DNA from: an uncultured Collinsella sp. | GTDB lineage: Bacteria; Actinomycetota; Coriobacteriia; Coriobacteriales; Coriobacteriaceae | Length of the DNA: 6,200 nt | Direction: 5' to 3' | Assembly: GCA_900556515.1 (NCBI GenBank) | Contig: USPH01000088.1 | Location: 1-6,200 of the forward strand | In this document: piece after piece, positions 1 to 5,573 of the stretch | Layout of the letters: every line of letters begins with the position of its first letter | Numbering within the stretch: position 1 is the stretch's first letter | The notes under the pieces: generated by a model | Database searches by the model: none | Told to the model about the DNA's origin: nothing | Seen by the model: only the letters and a program-made list of their open reading frames with translations | Made by a program: the position numbers and the translations under genes

Positions 1-47
1 GAGATCTGCGCATGTCTCGTGGGCTCGGAGATGTGTATAAGAGACAG
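1..47 (+). other. Nextera P7-side sequencing adapter (artefact)
   Basis: This is not genomic DNA. Bases 1-5 match the end of the Illumina P7 primer, 6-13 (CTGCGCAT) sit exactly where the 8-base i7 index belongs, 14-28 match the Nextera read-2 primer, and 29-47 are the 19-base Tn5 mosaic end (AGATGTGTATAAGAGACAG). From memory, CTGCGCAT is the adapter form of index N722 of the Nextera XT v2 set. Genomic sequence begins at base 48. Any reading frame crossing this block is spurious; the peptide start MSRGLGDVYKRQ is a translation of the adapter. Confidence 0.98.
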
Positions 48-167
48 GTTGGTGCAGTGCTCGCACAGCTTGACGATTGCCTCGCGCGGATGCTCCGGCA
101 GCGGCGGCACAAACTCCGCGCCGATATCGGGCTCGGTGTAACTAATCCCCGGTCCGTTGAGAATCAT
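48..167 (-). CDS. 5' end of an unrecognised protein gene, truncated by the adapter
   Basis: The ATG is at 167-165 and the frame stays open for 40 codons until the adapter junction, so the true C-terminus is missing. The peptide begins MILNGPGISYTEPDIG and ends PREAIVKLCEHCTN. A good ribosome binding site (AGAAGGGA) lies a few bases upstream on the minus strand. The proline-rich stretch FVPPLPEHP followed by a helix-like segment with a CEHC motif does not identify a family for me. No signal peptide or membrane segment is visible in this part. The gene diverges from the TetR regulator at 357, the classic arrangement for a regulator's target, and the intervening palindromes could serve both. The coding call rests on the start site, the ribosome binding site and the codon bias (third positions mostly G or C). 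The function is unknown. Confidence 0.72.
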
Positions 168-256
168 GGTTGTCCCTTCTCTTGCCGCAGCCCGACGAGG
201 CCGCAGCGCCCCTCTTTTTTTGCAGGCCGGGCATGCCCCCATGCCGTTCACCCGCC

Positions 257-302
257 ATTGTTGACATTGTGTCAAAAATAGTATTGACGAACCGTCAACA
301 AT
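257..302. promoter_or_regulatory. Divergent operator: two palindromes nested in a larger dyad
   Basis: Two perfect 15-base palindromes with 3-base centres are visible: TTGACA-TTG-TGTCAA (261-275) and TTGACG-AAC-CGTCAA (284-298). They are placed symmetrically inside a larger dyad whose outer arms are ATTGTTGAC (257-265) and GTCAACAAT (294-302). The centres are 23 bases apart, about two helical turns. The site lies between a TetR-family gene and a divergent gene, where TetR-type regulators usually bind. The half-site also resembles a -35 box, and TACTAT on the minus strand (284-279) could be a -10 for the divergent gene, so binding would probably occlude promoter elements. That the neighbouring regulator binds here is inferred. 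Confidence 0.7.
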
Positions 303-314
303 ATTCAAGACTGT

Positions 315-329
315 TAGGCGAACGGTCAG
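315..329. promoter_or_regulatory. Degenerate third copy of the palindromic operator
   Basis: TAGGCG-AAC-GGTCAG shares the AAC centre and parts of both half-sites with the perfect palindrome at 284-298, offset by 31 bases (about three helical turns). It is imperfect and lies only 27 bases before the start codon of the TetR gene, so it could act as a weaker autoregulatory site. It may also be a coincidental resemblance. Confidence 0.35.
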
Positions 330-356
330 GCAAAAGAGGATGAAAGGCGGCAAAAC

Positions 357-1019
357 ATGGGCGACACGTACGCAGATATTCCTGTGGCCGACGCCACTCT
401 TGCGTCCGATAGCGCGGCAAAGCGCCTGACGGGAGACGAACGCCGTCGCGAGATCCTCGATGCCGTGCGCACCGTAAGCTCTGAGCTGGGCGTGTCGCAT
501 CTATCCGTCTCGGCCGTGACCAAGCGAGCCGGCTGCACGCGTTCACTGTTCTACCACTACTTCGCCGATATGGACGCCGCCGTCACCGCTGTTATGGACG
601 AGGCGATCGACGGCTTTATCTCCGAGCTCGAGCAGTGGAACGCCGGCCGCACCGTCGGCGATATCGAGGGCGCGCTCGACACCGTCACCCCGCTCTTTAA
701 GCGCCTGGTCGCCAGCGGCCGCGAACTGCCGAGTACGCTCACCTCAAGCAGCGGCGCGCTCTACGGCGGCTTTTTGCACAACGTGGTTCAGCGCGTGGCG
801 CAGTATATCTGCGACACCACCGTGGTGGACTTTGTCGCCCATCATGAGCTACGCATCGACCATGTCTACGAGACGTTCTACACCCTCATCATGGGGTTGT
901 TGATGTATATCCGCACGCACCCCGATGTGCCCGACGAGACGGTCAAGGAAATCATCGCCTCGACACTCCACATCGAGGGCTATACCGCCAAGTATCCGGA
1001 GCGCAAGCCCCAGAACTGA
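357..1019 (+). CDS. TetR/AcrR-family transcriptional regulator
   Basis: This 220-residue protein has the length and layout of a TetR repressor: an N-terminal DNA-binding domain and a helical ligand-binding/dimerisation domain. Residues about 28-75 carry the signature: a first helix (RREILDAVRTVSSELG), then the helix-turn-helix with LSVSAVTKRAGCTRSLFYHYF, whose TRSLFYHYFAD segment is the recognition helix and following helix typical of the family. An N-terminal tail of about 25 residues precedes it, longer than usual. The C-terminal part has no recognisable ligand signature. The start at 357 is preceded by a purine-rich AAAGGCGG; an ATG at 340 is in another frame. The gene is followed after 63 bases by the DUF5692-like gene on the same strand and diverges from the partial gene at 167. 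It probably binds the palindromes at 257-329 and controls itself, the membrane protein and the divergent gene. The ligand is unknown. Confidence 0.9.
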   Translation: MGDTYADIPVADATLASDSAAKRLTGDERRREILDAVRTVSSELGVSHLSVSAVTKRAGCTRSLFYHYFADMDAAVTAVMDEAIDGFISELEQWNAGRTVGDIEGALDTVTPLFKRLVASGRELPSTLTSSSGALYGGFLHNVVQRVAQYICDTTVVDFVAHHELRIDHVYETFYTLIMGLLMYIRTHPDVPDETVKEIIASTLHIEGYTAKYPERKPQN

Positions 1020-1036
1020 CGACATTTGGCCAAACT

Positions 1037-1064
1037 GCCCGCGATCAGAAGAGGGGCCGCGGGC
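1037..1064 (+). other. Short intercistronic hairpin
   Basis: GCCCGCG (1037-1043) and CGCGGGC (1058-1064) form a perfect 7-bp GC-only stem with a 14-base loop between the TetR gene and the next gene. It has no T-tract, and the ribosome binding site AAAGGAG follows at 1070, so it is unlikely to be a terminator. It could stabilise or tune expression within a two-gene transcript. A 10-base palindrome TTTGGCCAAA (1025-1034) lies just before it. Confidence 0.4.
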
Positions 1065-1082
1065 GTGTGAAAGGAGAGCAGC

Positions 1083-2090
1083 ATGCTGTTCGATGTTTGG
1101 GGTAGCGATACCCTTATCCACTGGGCCGGCTGGGCCATGGTCTTTATCGGCTTGATCGTGCTCAACGAGGTCGGCCGCCGCACCAAGCTGGGCGCGGCCA
1201 TCATCTTTGGCGTGGCTCCGCTGGCCATGACCATCTATTGCGTCGCCATCGCCATCGGCGTCTCGCAGGGTGCCGAGTGGGCGCTCACCAACCCCACCCA
1301 TGTGTACCAGAACAGCTGGTTCCACTACGCTAAGGTATACGCGGCGCTCGCCGGCTGCTGGGGCTTTATTGCCATTAAGTACCAGTGGGGAAAGATCGGC
1401 AAGGCGCGTTGGTTCCGCGCATGGCCGTTTGTGATCGTCGCCATCAACATCATGATCGCCGTCGTGTCCGACTTTGAGAGCGCCTACCACTTCTTTGTCC
1501 TGGGCCAGTCCACCTGGGTCACCTCCGAAGGTGCTACGCAGCTAGCCGGCTGGAACAACGTGTTCAACGGCATCGCCGGTATCATCAACATCTTCTGCAT
1601 GACCGGTTGGTGGAGTGTCTACGCCTCCGAGGATCAGACCGACATGCTGTGGCCCGATATGACCTGGGTCTACATCATCGCCTACGATATCTGGAACTTC
1701 TGCTACACCTACAACTGCCTGCCCACCCACTCCTGGTTCTGCGGCTTTGCGCTGCTGCTGGCGCCCACCGTCGCCGCCTTTATCTGGAACAAGGGCGGCT
1801 GGATCCAGAACCGCGCCTTTACGCTGGCCATTTGGTGTATGTTTGCCCAGGTGTTCCCGTACTTCCAGGAGGAGTCCATCTTTGTGACCCACTCCACGCT
1901 CGACCCCGGCGCCGCTACCGCGGTCTCGATCGCCGCTCTGGTCGCCAACGTCGCCGCGATCATCTACATCGCCTACCGCGCCAAGAAGCTCGGCCGCAAT
2001 CCCTACAAGCAGGATGTCTTTGAGGGCACCAGCGATTGGGAGAAGGCTACTGCTCGCCGCGCCAAGGTTGATTACGCGCACGCCGAGTAA
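1083..2090 (+). CDS. Polytopic membrane protein, DUF5692-like
   Basis: This 335-residue protein is very hydrophobic and rich in Trp, Phe and Tyr. I count eight or nine membrane segments at about residues 12-28, 37-60, 83-99, 112-129, 160-176, 192-210, 217-236, 245-262 and 277-298, followed by a basic, hydrophilic cytoplasmic tail (RAKKLGRNPYK onward). It has no signal peptide, ATP-binding motif or known transporter signature. The sequence matches my memory of the DUF5692 family, membrane proteins of unknown function common in gut Coriobacteriia and Clostridia. Polar residues within the membrane, for example YDIWNFCYTYNC (201-212) and SDFESAYHFF (129-138), could line a substrate site. The start has a strong AAAGGAG six bases upstream. 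The gene is probably co-transcribed with the TetR gene and ends at the terminator at 2163-2201. A transport or sensing role is a guess from topology and regulation. Confidence 0.85.
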   Translation: MLFDVWGSDTLIHWAGWAMVFIGLIVLNEVGRRTKLGAAIIFGVAPLAMTIYCVAIAIGVSQGAEWALTNPTHVYQNSWFHYAKVYAALAGCWGFIAIKYQWGKIGKARWFRAWPFVIVAINIMIAVVSDFESAYHFFVLGQSTWVTSEGATQLAGWNNVFNGIAGIINIFCMTGWWSVYASEDQTDMLWPDMTWVYIIAYDIWNFCYTYNCLPTHSWFCGFALLLAPTVAAFIWNKGGWIQNRAFTLAIWCMFAQVFPYFQEESIFVTHSTLDPGAATAVSIAALVANVAAIIYIAYRAKKLGRNPYKQDVFEGTSDWEKATARRAKVDYAHAE

Positions 2091-2162
2091 CGCGCCTGGC
2101 GCAGACATCGCTTGAGCACGAAGCAGCATAGCCGGCTCCGCGCAACTCAACGCATTGTAGAA

Positions 2163-2201
2163 CCCCCGGAATGTGATTCGTTCGCGTTCCGGGGGCCTTT
2201 T
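2163..2201 (+). terminator. Rho-independent terminator after the DUF5692-like gene
   Basis: CCCCCGGAA (2163-2171) pairs perfectly with TTCCGGGGG (2187-2195). The inner bases UGUGA/UCGCG extend the stem by five more pairs (two G-U wobbles), leaving a 5-base loop. CCTTTT follows. The hairpin lies 72 bases after the stop at 2090 and points away from it, so it closes the TetR/DUF5692 transcript. Confidence 0.88.
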
Positions 2202-2323
2202 GCTGCCGCGAGGATGCGGCCGAACGATACGCTCGAGTTAAATCGGATCTTATATTTCGCACGCGCTTTATATGGCTCCATTTTTGGGTACAGTGTTGTC
2301 CCGATATTGAGCTTGGGGGATAT

Positions 2324-3826
2324 ATGAAAGATGAGACGATAGGCCAAGAGGATGCGGCCCAAGATGCAGAAGCGTGTGCCGAGGCCCTGGAGAGCCTAGA
2401 CCAGATCGCGCTGACCGAGATTGCGTTTGACGATTCGAGCGTTGATGTGCGGGATGAGCCGGAAATCGAGGCGCAGCCCGATGATCAGGATGCAAAAGAC
2501 GATGGCGCCGCGCCCACCGAAGACGAGGCGGGGCACGAGGAATCCGAATGCGAGGCCGACGACCAGCCCGAATCCGACACGAGCGAGGAAACCATCTTGC
2601 TCGGCAGCTTGCCGGCCGAAGATTCCCTGACCCGCGAGCTTCCCGGCCTGGGCTCTGCGCCTGCCGTGGACGAGACCATCGCCATGGGCGATATCCCCCT
2701 ACCGTCCGTTCCCTCAGCACGCGAGGCCGAGGTTCGCCATCGCAAGATGTCGCCCAAGCGCCGCAATCTGATGGTCGCCGGTGTCGTGGCCGTCGCGCTC
2801 GTCGCCGGCGGCGCAGGCTATGCCGCCTGGAACGGATATCAGCAAGAGCAGGCTGCCGCTGTCGCCGCCAATGCCCACACGATGATGTCAGTGCAGATTG
2901 GCGTGCATGCCGCGGGCCTCGACTGTTCTACCGGCTCCAAGATTCCCGTACAGGTGAGTGGTCAGGACGCTGATGGCTCCTCCGTGAGCGAAACGCTCTA
3001 TGTTGACGAGCACGGCCGCGGCATCAAACTGCTGCCTGGCGATTACACGCTCTCCATCGCTGCCTCCCCCATCGCGGCCGACGGCACCATCTATACCGTC
3101 CCGACCACCAAGACGCAGGTCACCGTTAAGAGCGATGAACAGGATTTAAGTGCCCAGGCTACCTTTAAGCTCAAGGCGCCTTCGGCCGACACGGTAACCG
3201 ACGACCAGATCGATGCCGCCGCCAAGTATGCCGAGGAGGGCGGTGCGAGCTCCGCCGCGGCTGCCAAAGTGCTCCAGCAGGCAGCAACCGCGCGGCGCGA
3301 CGCCGCCGTCAATGCCGTGAGCGCGCAAAAGGCACAGGCGTCCCGTGATGCTGACGCTCGCCACAAGGCAACCGACCTCTACCAGCTCGATATTCCCGTC
3401 GAGTGGTACGGCAAGGTCGCAACTTGGCAAAACGGAAGCACGCTATGCATCTATCTGGGCGACGACGCCAATACGCCGCTCGTGACGCTCGTTGCGGTGC
3501 GCGAGGGCGAGAGCTTTACGCCCGATGAAGGCGATACGGTTTTGGGCGCGGCCAATCTAGGCAACGGTTATACCGTCTACGCCAGCGGCCCCGTCTATCC
3601 GTACGTGGTGCCCCAGACCATCAACGGACGGACGCAGAACCCCGTGTCAACCTACCCCATGGACACGGCCATTGAGCTTGTCGAGCTTACGACCGGCAAC
3701 CGCTACACCTATAGCCAGATCAAGAACGACCTGGTTGGCAAAGACGGCAACGCAGACGCCGCCACCAAACTCGAGACCGACTACCTCGCCCAGATTCTCC
3801 TGCCGAGCATCAAAGCCCAGGACTAG
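2324..3826 (+). CDS. Single-pass membrane protein with acidic cytoplasmic tail
   Basis: This 500-residue protein is of unknown function. Residues 1-140 are strongly acidic and low in complexity, probably disordered, and contain three (D/E)ETI motifs at 3-6, 88-91 and 117-120, the last two as EETILLG and DETIAMG. A basic patch, KMSPKRR (141-147), precedes one hydrophobic segment (about 148-169), so the tail should be cytoplasmic and the C-terminal part outside. Outside there are a beta-rich segment (about 187-285, with the turn LLPGDYTLSIAASP as in small beta-sandwich domains), an Ala-rich probable coiled region (about 292-349), and a C-terminal domain (about 352-498) starting YQLDIPVEWYGKV. 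Cys201 and Cys375 could form a disulfide. The start follows GGGGGA with only a 3-base gap, rather close. It stands alone after a terminator and converges with the ATPase gene. Envelope sensing or cell-wall contact is a guess. Confidence 0.85.
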   Translation: MKDETIGQEDAAQDAEACAEALESLDQIALTEIAFDDSSVDVRDEPEIEAQPDDQDAKDDGAAPTEDEAGHEESECEADDQPESDTSEETILLGSLPAEDSLTRELPGLGSAPAVDETIAMGDIPLPSVPSAREAEVRHRKMSPKRRNLMVAGVVAVALVAGGAGYAAWNGYQQEQAAAVAANAHTMMSVQIGVHAAGLDCSTGSKIPVQVSGQDADGSSVSETLYVDEHGRGIKLLPGDYTLSIAASPIAADGTIYTVPTTKTQVTVKSDEQDLSAQATFKLKAPSADTVTDDQIDAAAKYAEEGGASSAAAAKVLQQAATARRDAAVNAVSAQKAQASRDADARHKATDLYQLDIPVEWYGKVATWQNGSTLCIYLGDDANTPLVTLVAVREGESFTPDEGDTVLGAANLGNGYTVYASGPVYPYVVPQTINGRTQNPVSTYPMDTAIELVELTTGNRYTYSQIKNDLVGKDGNADAATKLETDYLAQILLPSIKAQD

Positions 3827-3899
3827 CCTGGCACAGCAAGGTGCTCCCCAACCGTGATGAAGGAGCCAGGAGGTCCTGACCCCACAGGCCCATAGATGA

Positions 3900-5252
3900 T
3901 TAGGCAAGGAGCCACTTCCATGCGGGCATAACGTGTACCACACCGTGCTCGCATGGAATATCGGTCTGTTCATCCATGGTAACGATTGCCGACTCGCCAA
4001 GATCGAACTGGGCCATCGAGGCATCAAGCGCGGCAATTTCGCGCTCGCGCGTTTTCTCACTTGCCATATCCGCGCTCACCTGAATCAGGCTATAAGCCCG
4101 CATGAGAAGTGCGTCCCCAGCAACAAAGTCCACCTCATGGCTTTTACTCTTCTCTTTGATCAGCAGACGGCAGACCGAGCCGGTCCTCACCGCGGGAGTC
4201 CTTCTTCTTAGCGCATTGAACACTGCGGTCTCGAGCCTCTGGCCCTGGTCCAATGCCGATGCGGGAGAGAATGCTCCAAACATCGCAGGATCGACAGCGT
4301 AGACCTTAGACGCAGACCGCATGTTATTTGCCAGTGAACGCGTGAACTCCGGCACAGAAAACAACAGGTAGGCGTCCTCATAATACTCAAGTAAGTCGCT
4401 GAGCGAATTACGACTGACGGGTATCTGCCTGCTCTTGAACTCGTTATACACTTTGTTCACCGACAGCTCTCGTCCCGAAGATGCCATACACCGCGTCAGG
4501 AACAGCGATGCCAGGCGAGGGTTCTTGACGTCGTAGCGTTCAACGACGTCCATGGCGACCGTTCGCGAAGCATATTCCTGTAGCAGCTGAATCGCGTCTG
4601 CAGGCGTCTGCTCAAGTGTCGCAATGAATCCCCCTCGTTCAAGATACCCGATCAGATGATGCCGAAGCAGCGCTGCATCGCTCGGGGAAAAGGTCGCATC
4701 TGGCTCGAGAACGCTCCCCGTCTTATATCGAACGTATTCCGAAAAACTCAACGGAAAAAGCTCTCGCACAAGAGAACGACCCCTGAACTCGCTCTTAAGT
4801 TCTGAGGACAGCATCTTAGAAGAAGATCCCGTCACATAGACGGTCGCTTTCTCCGTATCGACTACACGCCGCAGAAACGCACCCCATTCGGGAATTTCCT
4901 GGATCTCGTCAAAGAAAATGTAAGCGCCCTCGGTTCGAGCAACAGGATACAGCGCATAGAACGTGTCGAGCACGTCCGCCAGCAGCGATGGCTCATACGG
5001 GCGCAAGCGCTCATCCTCAAAATTGAAGTAAAGCATCCGGTCAAGCTCGACGCCCCGGCTTTGAAGCCGCCGCATCTCCTGATACAGGCGATACGTCTTT
5101 CCACAACGGCGGGCCCCCACAATCACATTTACGATGTTGTCGCGCTTTGGCTCCTGTGGGTTTCCTAGATCAAGGTCTCGCTCAAAGACCTGCGGAACCC
5201 CCTGCTGTTCAAAGTCCTTTATTTTCTGGGCGATCAAGTCGTTGAATGCCAT
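3900..5252 (-). CDS. AAA_14/DUF4143-family ATPase (COG1373 type)
   Basis: This full-length 450-residue protein belongs to a common but poorly understood family pairing a AAA+ ATPase with a DUF4143 C-terminal region. Walker A is GARRCGKT (46-53), Walker B is YIFFDEIQEI (111-120), and TGSSSKML (141-148) is the sensor-1 strand. The stretch from RGRSLVRELFPLSFSEY (157-173) is the conserved block after the ATPase core. The C-terminus has ETAVFNALRRR (341-351), HEVDFVAGD (372-380) and SLIQVSAD (388-395), arranged like a PD-(D/E)XK nuclease fold with Gln-Val-Ser where a Glu-X-Lys would be expected, so activity is doubtful. The start is set by GGAGA just before the ATG at 5252. The gene is lower in GC than its neighbours (50-55% in lines I counted, against 62-68% in regions 661-720 and 1201-1260), which suggests horizontal acquisition. 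The cellular role is unknown. Confidence 0.9.
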   Translation of the reverse strand: MAFNDLIAQKIKDFEQQGVPQVFERDLDLGNPQEPKRDNIVNVIVGARRCGKTYRLYQEMRRLQSRGVELDRMLYFNFEDERLRPYEPSLLADVLDTFYALYPVARTEGAYIFFDEIQEIPEWGAFLRRVVDTEKATVYVTGSSSKMLSSELKSEFRGRSLVRELFPLSFSEYVRYKTGSVLEPDATFSPSDAALLRHHLIGYLERGGFIATLEQTPADAIQLLQEYASRTVAMDVVERYDVKNPRLASLFLTRCMASSGRELSVNKVYNEFKSRQIPVSRNSLSDLLEYYEDAYLLFSVPEFTRSLANNMRSASKVYAVDPAMFGAFSPASALDQGQRLETAVFNALRRRTPAVRTGSVCRLLIKEKSKSHEVDFVAGDALLMRAYSLIQVSADMASEKTREREIAALDASMAQFDLGESAIVTMDEQTDIPCEHGVVHVMPAWKWLLA

Positions 5253-5259
5253 GATTCTC

Positions 5260-5321
5260 CAATCTTGCTCTCTAGCTAATCAAAATTATACCGATTCTTG
5301 ATTAATTAGAGAGCAAGATTG
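5260..5321. repeat. 24-base near-perfect inverted repeat around the ATPase promoter
   Basis: The left arm 5260-5283 and right arm 5298-5321 are inverted copies matching at 22 of 24 positions. Blocks CAATCTTGCTCTCTA and TAATCAA are identical, and only the two bases between them differ (GC against AT). The 14-base centre (5284-5297) contains a consensus TATAAT on the minus strand. The left arm ends 7 bases before the ATPase start codon and its last base is the first G of the ribosome binding site. An operator for a dimeric regulator is the simplest reading. Confidence 0.92.
5285..5290 (-). promoter_or_regulatory. -10 box (TATAAT) of the ATPase gene
   Basis: The minus-strand hexamer is a perfect TATAAT, 32 bases before the start codon. 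No good -35 box lies at the normal distance: CTCTCT at 17 bases and TTGCTC at 20 bases are both weak, so an activator or an unusual spacing may be needed. Transcription should start near 5278, inside the left arm, so a normal transcript would not contain both arms. Confidence 0.6.
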
Positions 5322-5416
5322 TGTGTAGCTTGATTAACACTTAAGCAAGTTTTATCACCGTTATTGCTCCGAAGGATATCGAGTGGCTAAGAGGACAACC
5401 GAGCTCGAATGCGACT

Positions 5417-5449
5417 CCCCGAGCAGTCAATTTGGGACGGGGCTTTTTT
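5417..5449 (+). terminator. Possible orphan terminator reading rightwards
   Basis: CCCCG (5417-5421) can pair with CGGGG (5438-5442), followed at once by C and six T (5444-5449). AGTCAA and TTGACT (5425-5430 and 5448-5453) form an alternative stem. The stem is short and its loop is 16 bases, so the call is tentative. There is no plus-strand gene between 5253 and this point for it to terminate. Confidence 0.45.
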
Positions 5450-5484
5450 GACTACCCTCCCCCTGTAGAAAAATCCCTAACGCA

Positions 5485-5548
5485 GTTGCGGTGAAATAGG
5501 GCTGTTTTTGCTGGTCAAACCGCAAAACAGTCCCTATTTCACCGCAAC
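5485..5548. repeat. Long hairpin element with 27-base arms
   Basis: The left arm 5485-5511 and right arm 5522-5548 are inverted copies: 17 bases (GTTGCGGTGAAATAGGG) match perfectly from the outside, and the inner part (CTGTTTTTGC against ACTGTTTTGC) matches with a one-base shift. The loop is 10 bases (5512-5521). It lies 25 bases beyond the stop of the small gene at 5574. On the minus strand a T5 run (5473-5469) follows the hairpin after about 11 bases, so a terminator role is possible but the spacing is poor. The form resembles REP-like or miniature mobile elements; the copy number cannot be judged from one window. Confidence 0.9.
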
Positions 5549-5573
5549 TTATTGGTGGCCTTTTGGGTGGCAC

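Larger units (their letters stand above)
5253..5573. other. Gene-free stretch rich in inverted repeats
   Basis: No convincing gene lies in these 321 bases. Its first part (about 5260-5370) is strongly AT-rich: I count 19 G/C of 60 in 5281-5340. It holds, in order, the dyad-embedded promoter of the ATPase (5260-5321), a second copy of CTTGATTAA (5329-5337), a possible plus-strand terminator (5417-5449) and a long hairpin element (5485-5548). Open frames here are short, lack ribosome binding sites and overlap these structures. Confidence 0.7.

Noticed and set aside
229..245. Short palindromes around GGGCATGCCC
   Set aside because: Small GC-rich hairpins of this size arise by chance; no T-tract or conserved context supports a function.
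12..281. Plus-strand open frame of 89 codons at the left edge
   Set aside because: Its first 12 codons are adapter sequence, and the rest runs antisense to the divergent partial gene and through the operator region.
849..1490. Long minus-strand open frame of 213 codons
   Set aside because: It lies opposite the TetR and membrane-protein genes. Its Asp/Gly/His-rich product is what the complement of GC-rich codons gives, and it has no ribosome binding site.
1542..2150. Minus-strand open frame of 202 codons
   Set aside because: It is antisense to the DUF5692-like gene, and its product has no membrane, domain or motif signal.
3827..3899. Terminator between the two convergent genes
   Set aside because: CCTGGC (3827-3832) and GCCAGG (3865-3870) can pair but over a 32-base loop, and CAGGA/TCCTG (3867-3878) leaves only a 2-base loop. 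Neither has a T-run.
3860..3914. Direct repeat AAGGAGCCA at 3860-3868 and 3906-3914
   Set aside because: Nine bases is too short to mean much here, and the second copy encodes the last residues of the ATPase.
5260..5321. Invertible (phase-variable) promoter
   Set aside because: A promoter between inverted repeats suggests this, but the 14-base centre is far too short for known site-specific inversion, and no recombinase gene is in the window.
5485..5548. CRISPR repeat or tRNA-like fold
   Set aside because: There is only one hairpin unit with no spacers, and no cloverleaf or conserved tRNA bases.
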